Shown here: positions 10,241 to 19,549 of the stretch, piece after piece
Position numbering within the stretch: position 1 is the stretch's first letter
Layout: every line of letters begins with the position of its first letter
NCBI GenBank assembly: GCA_020633655.1
Contig: JACKDF010000003.1
Location: forward strand, 434,001-498,000
DNA: 64,000 nt
Reading direction: 5' to 3'
Origin: Deferribacteres bacterium
GTDB lineage: Bacteria; Zhuqueibacterota; Zhuqueibacteria; Zhuqueibacterales; Geothermadaptataceae
The notes under the pieces: model-generated
What the model was told of the DNA's origin: nothing
Database searches by the model: none
What the model saw: only the letters and a program-made list of their open reading frames with translations
Translations under genes and position numbers: made by a program

Positions 10241-10632
10241 GAATTGGACACAAATCTACACATTTTTTCTGTGTATGAAACAGGAATGGTTTTAGACTCC
10301 CTAAAAGAATTAAACGAATGGCCAGATTATGTGAAAGACCTCAGAAGTTGAATGAACTGTTTTCACACAGTCTGGACAAAAGTTCCAATCTGCCAAAGCA
10401 GGATTGATAGTGATTTATTTTAGCCACTGATAGGAGCAATCCAGGGAATCCGGTCCCCACACCACTATTCGTATAAAAATATTTTCAAGACTCGATTCAT
10501 TGACTGATTTACTGGTTTGCACATAATGATACATAGAGCAGCTTGTGCCACTCAGCAAATTTTCAGCACCTAAACGTGGTGAGGGAACACAAAAACAGGT
10601 CGTGTTTTGGGTCAGAATTCGGATACCGAAAC

Positions 10633-11184
10633 TTATTTAATTCGTTTGAAAATATGAAATCGTCCATTCAGACTCACGACTTCTGAAACCTGGCCAGGTT
10701 TCAATTTTAAAATAGCATTCTCGATAGCGGGAGCGAAATCACCCGGATAAAATGAACCCAAATCACCACCACGCGCTGCGGTGACTTTGTCGAGTGATTT
10801 CTCCTTAGCAATTTTAGCGAAATCACCACCGGCACGAATTTGCGTTAAAACCTGGTCTGCAGAGGCCTGGTCATCGAGTACAATCATCGAGGCTTGTAAG
10901 GGATCGCCCTTAAGTCGGTTGTAATCCCCACTTAGCACAGATTTAGGCAGGAAGCCAGTGATGGCAATTTTCACCCACTCTTTTTCAGTATCAACCACGA
11001 CCATCGGAGTGCCCTTGAGCAATTTCGTGATGGTCTTTGCGCTGGCGTTTGGCTCGGATAGAAGTGATGTGTTGTCTTTCAGTAAAAAAACGACTTTCCC
11101 CTTAAAAAAACTTTCTTCAGCAAGTGCAACGATGGTACTGGCTATTAAAATTCCAGTTATTATCCCCCATAAATACTTCTTCAT
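10633..11184 (-). CDS. Exported SH3-domain protein fused to a parvulin-type (PpiC) rotamase domain
   Basis: A 183-residue protein with a signal peptide or N-terminal anchor (about residues 1-22), a bacterial SH3 domain (about 28-85, with LLSEPNASAKTI and WVKI), and a C-terminal parvulin-like region (about 95-183) containing GGDFAKIAKEKS, RGGDLGSF and LKPGQVSEVV, the usual landmarks of PpiC/rotamase domains. It probably acts in the periplasm as a folding factor or chaperone, with the SH3 part as a targeting module. The RBS is strong (GGAGGAAGGA before the ATG at 11184). The protein is much shorter than PrsA/SurA, and the SH3 domain takes the place of the usual chaperone segment. Isomerase activity is an inference. 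Confidence 0.75.
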   Translation of the reverse strand: MKKYLWGIITGILIASTIVALAEESFFKGKVVFLLKDNTSLLSEPNASAKTITKLLKGTPMVVVDTEKEWVKIAITGFLPKSVLSGDYNRLKGDPLQASMIVLDDQASADQVLTQIRAGGDFAKIAKEKSLDKVTAARGGDLGSFYPGDFAPAIENAILKLKPGQVSEVVSLNGRFHIFKRIK

Positions 11185-11364
11185 TCTTCCTTCCTCCGAT
11201 GATTAATCAACCTTTCACGAATGCAAAAAACTGCTGAAAAAACCTAAAAAACTCCAAAAAGCAACCAGCAGAAACGCTCGAATTTGAATCGATTACCGGT
11301 CGTTTCTCGAAGTGGAATGATCTAAACAACACTTTTTTAAAAGCCATGACAGGTCTTATATTTC

Positions 11365-12705
11365 TCAATGCGTCAACTCAACACGCGTGCTGTCGTCATG
11401 CATCAAAAAAACAGTTAATTCAGTTACTTTGTCTTTCTGGATTTCAATTTCAGGCATGATTTGCGGGCTGTAACCTTCAGCCAGGATCGTCAGGTTGTAT
11501 TTGCCTGGCGGCAACAGCCGTTCAAACCGGCCAAAGCGTTTTTCCGAAACACGCTCTCTCATGTATTTTGCTTCAAACCCATCTACCAGAATCTGAGCAG
11601 ATACCGGTTTTCTGGTATGATAATCAACCACATGTCCGCGCAAACCAGTTTGCAATACCTTATCGAGAAAAAACATAATACTTTTCATTGTCTGATGCAA
11701 AACTTTATTTACGGTCTCCTGGTCAGGGAAATATTCTGTCCCCAACTCAATTGTAAAATCAGCCGCACGCAAACGACCATGCATCCAATTGGAGCTCTGC
11801 CCCGCCAGTCCATCCAGCATACCTATATCGTAGGTATCAAAATAGTGTTCTTTCTGCATAAATTGCGCAATTCCCGTCGCCAAGGTGAACATCAATTCCT
11901 GATCCGGGGATGAATAGTAATTCCCCCAGGGAAAAAGCACGAGTTCGCCATAGCTGTGAAATGTTGCCCCCGCGATGACATTTTCCCGCAAGGCTAATTG
12001 TTGCATCGCCTGCACTTCCGCTTCCGAGGCCGGTGAATCACCACGGTAGTACCAGCTCTCGGGTGTATCTCCACCGCCATGAATCCAGTTGTAGTTATAA
12101 TTCCGGTTGAGATCAACACCCAATCCTTTTTTAATTTGCCGTGCATAATAATTGCGCATATTTTTTCGCCACCACGGAAAGGTGCGCCCATGCTCAAACA
12201 TATACTCATAACCATCGGGATTCACCACGGGAACTATCCAAATAGTAAAATTATCCACAAGTTTATGTACCGCATCCACCTTCTGGTAATTCGAAGACAT
12301 CTCCTGGATAAAATGTAAACAAAACAAGGCTCCAACAGGCTCACGTGCATGGTGCAAACCGGAAAGGAGAATTGCCGGCTCGTCCTCTGTCTTTTCAACC
12401 TGATCGCTGAGTTTCATGGCAAAAATAGGCTGGGCTTTGGTTGAACTGATTCCAATTTGTACTTTTTGCAGCAAATCAGGGTATTGTTGTGCCAAAGAAT
12501 CCATCTGTGCATACATTTTTTCCAGGTCTGGATAAAAATCGGGAATTGTTTGTTTCTCAAAATCAGGTTGGTCGGGCGGCGTAGCTTGCGCAAAGAGTAA
12601 GGGTATCATAAAAAAGAGAAGGATACAAAGAAAATACTGCTGTGGATCGAGTCGTTGTTTGAACAGATAAAGTGAGCGAGAGACGGGATTATTGCAGCAG
12701 TTCAT
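11365..12705 (-). CDS. Secreted zinc carboxypeptidase, M14 family
   Basis: About 446 residues. A basic N-region and hydrophobic signal (LCILLFFMIPLLFAQA) lead into an M14 catalytic domain. The zinc motif HxxE is seen in LSGLHHAREPVG (about residue 117), the substrate Arg/Asn region in GVDLNRNYNYNW (about 195), the third zinc ligand in ATFHSYGE (about 250), and the catalytic Glu in FTIELGTEYFP (about 320). After the enzyme a carboxypeptidase-regulatory or PEGA-like beta-sandwich (about 355-440, GLRGHVVDYHTRKPVSAQIL) follows, as in metallocarboxypeptidase D-like proteins. It removes C-terminal residues from peptides outside the cytoplasm. The frame is open to 12750; the ATG at 12705 is chosen because it leaves a normal-length signal peptide. 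It follows the spoVR gene on the same strand with an 80-nt gap. Confidence 0.88.
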   Translation of the reverse strand: MNCCNNPVSRSLYLFKQRLDPQQYFLCILLFFMIPLLFAQATPPDQPDFEKQTIPDFYPDLEKMYAQMDSLAQQYPDLLQKVQIGISSTKAQPIFAMKLSDQVEKTEDEPAILLSGLHHAREPVGALFCLHFIQEMSSNYQKVDAVHKLVDNFTIWIVPVVNPDGYEYMFEHGRTFPWWRKNMRNYYARQIKKGLGVDLNRNYNYNWIHGGGDTPESWYYRGDSPASEAEVQAMQQLALRENVIAGATFHSYGELVLFPWGNYYSSPDQELMFTLATGIAQFMQKEHYFDTYDIGMLDGLAGQSSNWMHGRLRAADFTIELGTEYFPDQETVNKVLHQTMKSIMFFLDKVLQTGLRGHVVDYHTRKPVSAQILVDGFEAKYMRERVSEKRFGRFERLLPPGKYNLTILAEGYSPQIMPEIEIQKDKVTELTVFLMHDDSTRVELTH

Positions 12706-12785
12706 AACACTTTTCCGAAGGTGGATGTAATTAAAATATTCAGAGCGCACCGGACTATCCCGCCATCAGGGGAGGAAAACCAATT

Positions 12786-14270
12786 TTACCCGATATTTTT
12801 CACTGAATGCTCCTTGCCATCAAAGATGAATCGTACTTTTTTCTCCCCTAATATCGATTCAAGATTTACGGGACGATTCCAGATGGTATAGATATTTTTT
12901 AACGTATCTTGTGCTTCTTCAATATTCAAGTCAATGCCTTCGTGACGATGGCGCAGCAGCAATTCCCCACGGTTTAAAAAATTGCCATCCTCAACGAAAA
13001 TGAAAGGTTGTCCCCAGTTGGTTAATCCTTGTAAGAGCTTCTGTTTAACCACTTTAAATTCACGATCAGAGATTTCATAGTATCCGGTCGAAGCATTGTG
13101 TTGGTACGTGAAAAGTAGATGTTCACTGACAAATTCCGGTGTTAAAAAAGCGTCGATAAACATCACATCGTTGACCATTTTCCTGACTTCGAAGATTTTC
13201 TCTCGTCCGAGTCCCAATTTTTTATCCCAGTTTTTCTTTGTCCAGTAATCATCACATTCATCGTACTCTTTGCCGAATTTTCCCTTATTCCAGCGATCTT
13301 CGATATCCTTGAACAGTTCAACTCCCAATCGATAAGGGTTGAGCTGACCGGGTGAAGCAGCAACGGTACCGGAATGGTGATCGGCATAATCGATGATTTC
13401 AGCATCTGACAAAACCCTGGTTGTCATTATTTTTGAATGCCAGTAGGTTGCCCAACCTTCATTCATGATTTTCGTTTGGCCTTGAGGAGCAAAATAATAG
13501 GCTTCCTCACGAATTATCGACAGAATATCATACTGCCACTGTTCCAAAGGCGCGTGGGTGAGCAGAAATGCCAGCACGTCCTGTTGTGGATGCGGAGGAA
13601 TCTTTTTACGCGATTTTTCCTGTTTTTCCTGCCATTCTTTTCTTTTTTGTTCGAGAATTTCCGGAGGATTGATATAACTCTCGAGGTAGGTTTTCTCACT
13701 ATGAAAGCGAAAATCCAGGGAGCCATTTGGGTCCGTGGGTTTTTCGTCTTCCACCGCCACCGGTTGATTAAAAACCGAATGCGGTTCTATGAGATTCTCG
13801 ATGGAAAGGCAGGAATCGATAAAATTTTCAACCGTCTCCGCACCATAACGATCGATGTGGCGCTCAATCTGTGTTGCGTGATTCGCCATGATATCCATCA
13901 TCTTGCGATTGGTTTTCGAAAAATACATGTTGTTTTTAAAAAAATCGCAGTGGGCGTAGACATGCGCCATCACCAATTTCTGATCGACCATCTGATTGCT
14001 TTTCATGAGATATGCATAGCACGGATCGTTGTTGATCACCATCTCATAAATTTTTGATAAACCATAGGCATAACTCTTCGACAATTCTTCGTATTGCATT
14101 CCAAATCGCCAATGCGGGTAGCGAATAGGAAATCCCCCATAGCTGGCAATATAGTTGATTTCTTCGTAGGTGATCAATTCGAAAATGGTTTCAAAAAAGT
14201 CCAGGCCGTATTCACGTGCGTATCCCTGGATTTCATCACGCCATTTTCTGTATTCCGAAGGTAAACTCAT
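12786..14270 (-). CDS. spoVR: SpoVR family protein
   Basis: A 494-residue cytoplasmic protein matching the SpoVR/YcgB family over its whole length. Recognisable stretches are FFETIFELITYEEIN near the N-terminus, ASYGGFPIRYPHWRFG, KIYEMVINNDPCYAYLM, VMAHVYAHCDFFKNN, and INEGWATYWH-like wording in the middle (MNEGWATYWHSKIM). SpoVR-type proteins occur well beyond spore formers and are coexpressed with PrkA and YeaH. The molecular role is unresolved, though His/Asp-rich positions hint at metal binding. Its ATG follows directly on the stop codon of the DUF444 gene (14271-14273), so the two are translationally linked. Confidence 0.95.
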   Translation of the reverse strand: MSLPSEYRKWRDEIQGYAREYGLDFFETIFELITYEEINYIASYGGFPIRYPHWRFGMQYEELSKSYAYGLSKIYEMVINNDPCYAYLMKSNQMVDQKLVMAHVYAHCDFFKNNMYFSKTNRKMMDIMANHATQIERHIDRYGAETVENFIDSCLSIENLIEPHSVFNQPVAVEDEKPTDPNGSLDFRFHSEKTYLESYINPPEILEQKRKEWQEKQEKSRKKIPPHPQQDVLAFLLTHAPLEQWQYDILSIIREEAYYFAPQGQTKIMNEGWATYWHSKIMTTRVLSDAEIIDYADHHSGTVAASPGQLNPYRLGVELFKDIEDRWNKGKFGKEYDECDDYWTKKNWDKKLGLGREKIFEVRKMVNDVMFIDAFLTPEFVSEHLLFTYQHNASTGYYEISDREFKVVKQKLLQGLTNWGQPFIFVEDGNFLNRGELLLRHRHEGIDLNIEEAQDTLKNIYTIWNRPVNLESILGEKKVRFIFDGKEHSVKNIG

Positions 14271-15374
14271 TTATCTGCCTTTACCAAGAAATTCCTTAAT
14301 TGAATTGTAAATCGCTTCTTTATCACCAATCTCCGAGAGAACCAGCTTTTCTTCCTCCTGAAAATGGGTTCGCAGGTCTTTTATGAACTGGCCGCTTCCG
14401 TAAGGACTTTCTACCTGCCCATAACAGAATAAGTTTGCTGCAGGCAGTAGCGTTTTTTCTAAAATAGAAAAGCATTCGTTTGTATCCGATTCACCCCAAT
14501 TATCCCCGTCGGAAAAATGGAAAAAGTAAATATTCCATTCATCCACTGGAAAATCCTGTTCGATCATTTCCCGTACCAGCTTGTAAGCCGAGGAGATGAT
14601 GGTTCCACCGCTTTCCCGTGTCGTATAAAATGTTTCCCTATCCACGAGATGGGCAACGGCATCGTGAATGATGTAACGTGTTTCCAGATTTTTGTATTGC
14701 CGCTGCAGCCAGGTATCAATCCAAAAAGATTCAAGCCGGACGATTTCCTTTTGCTCCTCCCCCATCGAACCGGAGACGTCCATCATGTAAACGATCAAAG
14801 CTTTTGCAACCGGTTCCTCTTTAATTTTCCATGTGCGGTAACGGCGATCTTCTCTAACGGGAACAATTATTGGATTTTTCGGATCATAATTTCCAGCTGC
14901 AATTTGCCTGCGCAAGGCTCGCTTAAAGGTGTGTTTAAAATGACGGAGTGATTCCGGACCAGCCTGACTAATCCCGGTATAGACACGCTTATCACTTTGG
15001 ATATTTTTTTGCCCTTTCGGCTGGATATTGGGCAATTCCAGTTCTTCGGCCAGCATATCGGCTAATTCCTCAAGGGAGACATCCACTTCCATGAGGTGTT
15101 CTCCGGGGGCAGTTCCGGCTTGTCCGTGCCCGGGATCATCGCCTTGTCCCACAGGCGTGCCTTTTTCCCCTTTCCCTTGCCCAACACCACCGCCCATGCG
15201 TGGATCATGACGGAATTTTGGAATATGCACCTGATCGATCGGTATGGAGACAAAGTCCTTTCCCCTTTTGCCGATCATTTCACCACGGGTGATATATTTT
15301 TTCAAATTTTGTTTCACACGTCCACGAATGATATTGCGAAAGCGTGCCTGGTCTTTTTCTATTCGTTTTGACAT
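14271..15374 (-). CDS. yeaH: DUF444 family protein (YeaH/YhbH-like, VWA-like)
   Basis: A 367-residue protein of the YeaH/YhbH family. The N-terminal helix MSKRIEKDQARFRNIIRGRV, the Gly-rich linker GGGVGQGKGEKG and the Rossmann-like VWA part are typical. MMDVSGSMGEEQKEIV carries a MIDAS-like DxSxS, and RESGGTIISSAYKLV and FHFSDGDNWGESD further down are conserved in the family. It is the middle gene of the kinase - DUF444 - SpoVR operon and probably a partner or substrate of the PrkA-type kinase. The ATG at 15374 is chosen over a TTG at 15395 because it gives the standard family N-terminus. Confidence 0.93.
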   Translation of the reverse strand: MSKRIEKDQARFRNIIRGRVKQNLKKYITRGEMIGKRGKDFVSIPIDQVHIPKFRHDPRMGGGVGQGKGEKGTPVGQGDDPGHGQAGTAPGEHLMEVDVSLEELADMLAEELELPNIQPKGQKNIQSDKRVYTGISQAGPESLRHFKHTFKRALRRQIAAGNYDPKNPIIVPVREDRRYRTWKIKEEPVAKALIVYMMDVSGSMGEEQKEIVRLESFWIDTWLQRQYKNLETRYIIHDAVAHLVDRETFYTTRESGGTIISSAYKLVREMIEQDFPVDEWNIYFFHFSDGDNWGESDTNECFSILEKTLLPAANLFCYGQVESPYGSGQFIKDLRTHFQEEEKLVLSEIGDKEAIYNSIKEFLGKGR

Positions 15375-15401
15375 GGGATACCTATTGATTTGCAATTATA
15401 T

Positions 15402-17477
15402 TCAGGAATTACTGGTGTTCTTTGCGTCACCCCGGGCGAAAATACTGGCAACATAATTTAAAACATCCGTTGCACTCTCGTCATTGTAGCCGTAATATTT
15501 TATCATCCTCGATTTAACAACATCAATTTTTTCCTGCGTTTCTTTATCAACGACGTTGGAGATCAACGATGTCAGCTTGATGGAGTCTTTCTGGTCCTCG
15601 AACAGTTTCAGCTCAAGGGCTTTCTGTAACCGTTCATTGGAGCGATAGTCAAAGGTTTTGCCTTCCAAAGCCAGGGCACCGATATAGTTCATGATTTCAC
15701 GCCGAAAATCTTCCTTTCGGCTTTCCGGGATTTCGATTTTCATTTCAATTGATCGCATAAGCATTTCGTCCGGCTCTTCATCGACGCCCGTGTAAACGTT
15801 TTTAACCTTCTGCTTTTGCGTGTAAGCTTTCACATTATCGATGTAATTGCCGCACAAGCGTTTGAGGGCATCTTCATCGGCAGCGATAGCGCGTTGGACT
15901 TCATTTTTGACGATATCCGTGTATTCTTCTTTCACCACGGAAAGCAGTTCACGGTAGCGTTTGCGCTGGTCCTCATTGCGGATGAGACTATGACTTTTTA
16001 AACCTTGCTCAAGTTCATTTAAAACCATAAAAGGATTGATTGATTTGCGTTCGGCTTCATGCACCAGGGCATTGGAAATTTTATCCTGAATATAACGCGG
16101 TGAAATTCCTTCCATTCCCTCACGCACCGACTCATTGCGCAATTCTTTAATGTTGTCCCGTGTAAATCCCGGCAAAGATTTACCATTGTAGAGTTTTAAT
16201 TTTTGCAGCAGCGAGAGCTGGGCTTTCTTGGGTTCTTCAAGGCGAGTCAACACAGCCCACATGGCCGCCATCTCAATGGTGTGTGGCGCGATATGCATAC
16301 CGCGTACTTTTTTCTCGTAAAAATCTTTTTTATAAATTTTGATTTCATCATCGAGACGCGTTATGTAGGGAACATCGATTTTCACTGTACGGTCACGCAG
16401 GGCTTCCATAAACTCATTGGATTGTAATTTTCGGTATTCCGGTTCATTTGTGTGCCCGATAATCACCTCATCGATATCCGTCTGTGCAAATTTTTTCGGT
16501 TTGATTTTATGTTCCTGCGAGGCACTCAGGAGATCGTATAGAAAAGCCACATCCAGTTTCAGAACTTCGATAAATTCAATAATTCCACGATTGGCAATGT
16601 TAAATTCCCCATCAAAATTGAATGCCCGTGGGTCGGAGTCAGAACCGTAAAGTGCAATTTTGCGATAATTTATATCACCAGTTAATTCGGTGGAATCCTG
16701 GTTCTTTTCATCCTTCGGTTGAAAAGTACCGACGCCGATCCGGTCTTTTTCTGACAGCACCAAACGACTGACTTTCACATGCGAAAGTATAGTGCCCCAA
16801 TCGCCCTGGTGTTCCTTTAAAAATTCCCGGAAAGTTTGCCGACAGAAAGGACAAAGTTCGGAGTACATCGCCGCGGGAATATCGTCACTTTCTCCAAACA
16901 ATGTTTCGATGAAGCGTTCCCGGTAATCTTCCGGAATGAGATGCAACGGATCCTCGTGCATGGGACAACTGACCCATTCCGTCTCCCCTTCTTCGTTTTT
17001 TAGTTCCCATTTGAATGTATATAGAGCGCCGTCATCGGTACGTGAATAATTTTCCAGTCCTTTTTTAAGGAGCCGGACAATCGTACTTTTCGAGGATCCA
17101 ACGGGGCCATGTAAAAGGAATACGCGCTTTTCAGTCCCATATTGTTGCGCCGCGGCTTTAAATAAATTGACAATTTTCATCAACTGCCTGTCAAGTCCAA
17201 ACACCGCATCATTGCCATTGTCGATGGGATCATCAAAAAATTTATACCGAATAACTTTTTCCCGGTCTTCCTCGTATTCAACTGACCCATAGGAGAGAAT
17301 CATATCGTAAATACGCTCAAATGCCGACCGTGTAATTTTGGGATTTTCTTTAACCATTGTCAGATAGTCCTCAAAACTCCCTTCCCAGGTTAAAGCGCGA
17401 TACGTCTCGATGTTGCTACCGGTGCCAATAATATCTTTGATACTCACTTTTGATTTAACCTGTTTATCATTCGCCAT
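15402..17477 (-). CDS. prkA: PrkA family serine protein kinase / AAA ATPase
   Basis: A 691-residue PrkA/YeaG homologue. The N-terminal AAA part carries a Walker A motif, HGPVGSSKST (about residue 122), followed by the PrkA hallmark segments CPFCRQTFREFL and the region GRGIIEFIEVLKLDVAFLYDLL in slightly varied form (NRGIIEFIEVLK), GHTNEPEYRKLQSN, and the C-terminal PrkA kinase-like domain. In other bacteria the family acts in stress or starvation signalling with YeaH and SpoVR. The ATG at 17477 has a clear GGAGG 6 nt upstream. The gap to the DUF444 gene is 27 nt. A 277-bp divergent region separates it from yifB. Confidence 0.95.
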   Translation of the reverse strand: MANDKQVKSKVSIKDIIGTGSNIETYRALTWEGSFEDYLTMVKENPKITRSAFERIYDMILSYGSVEYEEDREKVIRYKFFDDPIDNGNDAVFGLDRQLMKIVNLFKAAAQQYGTEKRVFLLHGPVGSSKSTIVRLLKKGLENYSRTDDGALYTFKWELKNEEGETEWVSCPMHEDPLHLIPEDYRERFIETLFGESDDIPAAMYSELCPFCRQTFREFLKEHQGDWGTILSHVKVSRLVLSEKDRIGVGTFQPKDEKNQDSTELTGDINYRKIALYGSDSDPRAFNFDGEFNIANRGIIEFIEVLKLDVAFLYDLLSASQEHKIKPKKFAQTDIDEVIIGHTNEPEYRKLQSNEFMEALRDRTVKIDVPYITRLDDEIKIYKKDFYEKKVRGMHIAPHTIEMAAMWAVLTRLEEPKKAQLSLLQKLKLYNGKSLPGFTRDNIKELRNESVREGMEGISPRYIQDKISNALVHEAERKSINPFMVLNELEQGLKSHSLIRNEDQRKRYRELLSVVKEEYTDIVKNEVQRAIAADEDALKRLCGNYIDNVKAYTQKQKVKNVYTGVDEEPDEMLMRSIEMKIEIPESRKEDFRREIMNYIGALALEGKTFDYRSNERLQKALELKLFEDQKDSIKLTSLISNVVDKETQEKIDVVKSRMIKYYGYNDESATDVLNYVASIFARGDAKNTSNS

Positions 17478-17692
17478 TTTATACCTCCATCACGCATACG
17501 GTTAGGGATTATTTTCGTTTTTCCATACCCATTTTAATAATCGGCAAGGAACGATAAAGCCCCGTGAGAATGACCACCTAAATACGGATTTTATCCTCTA
17601 AACAACACCTGTTCGCAGATAATTCCTTGCAATCCTGTAACGTAAAATGCGGTAAATTTGTTCATGATACGTCAATTTTCATTTATTTTCTA

Positions 17693-17721
17693 TTGACAAT
17701 AATTATTTATTTTTGTAAAAG
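17693..17721 (+). promoter_or_regulatory. Candidate promoter for yifB
   Basis: TTGACA at 17693-17698 is followed after 17 bp by TAAAAG (17716-17721). The overlapping TATTTTTG (17708-17715) also fits the TAnnTTTG -7 box known from Bacteroidetes. The site lies about 35-60 bp before the yifB ATG. The assignment rests on sequence match only. Confidence 0.35.
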
Positions 17722-17754
17722 TTATGCGGGCATTCTCAAAACTTGGGGTGATTT

Positions 17755-19296
17755 ATGTTATCAAAAATTAAGAGCGCAGCTCTACTCGGTATCGATGCTT
17801 ATGTTGTCACAGTTGAAACCCACCTTGAAGGACAACTTCCCTCCATTCTCACCGTTGGCTTACCCGAAGGCGCAGTCAGGGAATCCAAAGAGCGAATCTG
17901 GGCGGCGATTAAAAACAGCGATCTGCGATTTCCACAAAAAAAAGTAACCATCAATTTAGCTCCGGCGGACATTAAAAAAGAAGGCACTGCTTTTGATTTG
18001 CCAATGGCAATCGGCATTCTTGCAGCTGGCGGACAAATTGCACGCACCAAACTACATGACTACATCATCATTGGTGAGCTCTCGCTGGATGGCAGTTTGC
18101 AACCTGTGCATGGCGTGCTTCCCATAGCACTCATTGCGAAAAAAAATAAATTCAAGGGAATTATCCTGCCACCAGGCAATGCCAAAGAAGCAGCGATTGT
18201 CGACTCTATAGAAGTAATACCCGCAAAAAACCTGCAGCAAGCAATTCAATTTTTAAATAATCAAAATCCGATACAGCCTTTTCGTCTCGATAGCCACGCT
18301 CTGTTCTCCAGTGCACAGAATACGCTGCTCGATTTTAAAGATGTGAAAGGACAGGAAAGCACAAAGCGATCCCTCGAAATTGCCGCAGCAGGTGGACATA
18401 ACATTATTATGATTGGTCCCCCAGGTTCCGGGAAAACTATGCTGGCCAAACGATTCGCCACCATTTTACCTGATATGACACTGGATGAAGCGCTTGAGAC
18501 AACAAAAATACATTCGGTAGCGGGTTTGTTGCCTGCTGATTCGGCACTCATCGCCACACGACCATTTCGCTCGCCCCACCACACGATCAGCGATGCCGGA
18601 CTTATTGGTGGCGGAAAAATACCCAAACCCGGGGAAGTCAGTCTTTCTCACCACGGCGTGCTCTTTTTGGATGAAATGCCCGAATTTAAGAAGAATGTAC
18701 TGGAAGTTTTGCGCCAACCTATGGAAGACGGTGTCGTCACGATTTCACGTGCTTTGCTGTCCCTCACCTATCCCGCCAAGTTTTTGCTCGTAACTGCTAT
18801 GAACCCCTGTCCCTGCGGATTTTTAAACGATCCCAAGCACGAATGCACCTGCACGACTCCACAAGTCCAGCGCTATCTGGCAAAAATCAGCGGGCCTTTA
18901 TTGGACAGAATCGATATTCATGTGGAAGTTCCGGCAGTGAAATACAAAGAACTGACATCGGAACAAAATGGTGAGACCTCTGCAGAAATCAGAGCACGGG
19001 TTATGAAGGCACGGACACGGCAACAGCTGCGATTTTCTGAGCTTAAACATGTTTTCTGCAATGCGCACATGGGCTCACGGGAAATCCGCACCTATTGCCG
19101 AATCGATACGCAGGGGCAGGAATTAATGCGCATGGCGATCAACAAGCTTGGTTTTTCAGCGCGCGCATACGATCGCATTCTCAAGGTCGCACGAACGATT
19201 GCGGATTTAGCGGGGAGTGAATCAATCCAACCAGAACACATCAGCGAGGCGATTCAGTATCGGAGTTTGGACCGGAATTTTAGTTTTGTGGGGTGA
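17755..19296 (+). CDS. yifB: YifB/ComM family Mg-chelatase-like AAA ATPase
   Basis: A 513-residue protein with the full YifB/ComM layout: an N-terminal S5-like/ChlI domain (about residues 20-140, GLPEGAVRESKERIWAAI), a AAA core with Walker A GPPGSGKTML (about 220) and Walker B HHGVLFLDEMPEF (about 300), the Zn-type Cys cluster in NPCPCGFLNDPKHECTC, and the Mg-chelatase C-terminal domain (LGFSARAYDRILKVARTIAD). ComM acts as a branch-migration helicase in natural transformation, so a role in uptake or integration of foreign DNA is plausible. The RBS is GGGGTG 6 nt before the ATG. It stands alone, divergent from prkA. Confidence 0.95.
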   Translation: MLSKIKSAALLGIDAYVVTVETHLEGQLPSILTVGLPEGAVRESKERIWAAIKNSDLRFPQKKVTINLAPADIKKEGTAFDLPMAIGILAAGGQIARTKLHDYIIIGELSLDGSLQPVHGVLPIALIAKKNKFKGIILPPGNAKEAAIVDSIEVIPAKNLQQAIQFLNNQNPIQPFRLDSHALFSSAQNTLLDFKDVKGQESTKRSLEIAAAGGHNIIMIGPPGSGKTMLAKRFATILPDMTLDEALETTKIHSVAGLLPADSALIATRPFRSPHHTISDAGLIGGGKIPKPGEVSLSHHGVLFLDEMPEFKKNVLEVLRQPMEDGVVTISRALLSLTYPAKFLLVTAMNPCPCGFLNDPKHECTCTTPQVQRYLAKISGPLLDRIDIHVEVPAVKYKELTSEQNGETSAEIRARVMKARTRQQLRFSELKHVFCNAHMGSREIRTYCRIDTQGQELMRMAINKLGFSARAYDRILKVARTIADLAGSESIQPEHISEAIQYRSLDRNFSFVG

Positions 19297-19549
19297 ATGA
19301 AATACTTGTTCAAATAGCTTCATCGTGTACGAAAACTAGCGATGGATTTGCTGTTGTCCTGCACTTAAAACCAATTCAAGTTCCCTTAGCTACACATCCT
19401 TTCAGAAAAGACTTGTTCCTTACAAAAGTATCCCTTATGATTTAAAAAATTTATCCCAATTTTTTGAAGGGCAAACTTTTAAATATAAAAAGACTATCGA
19501 GAGAGTTTCTCGTACTTCGAACAGCATAAAAATTTTCAGGAAGCGTGTT

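Noticed and set aside
8718..10253. Longer form of the decarboxylase starting at 10253
   Set aside because: The extra 22 codons span the terminator-like hairpin and there is a better site before the ATG at 10187.
13437..14057. A 206-residue plus-strand open frame
   Set aside because: Antisense to the SpoVR gene, rich in Phe/His/Ile as expected from reversed coding sequence.
15375..15395. TTG start for the DUF444 protein
   Set aside because: The ATG at 15374 gives the standard family N-terminus.
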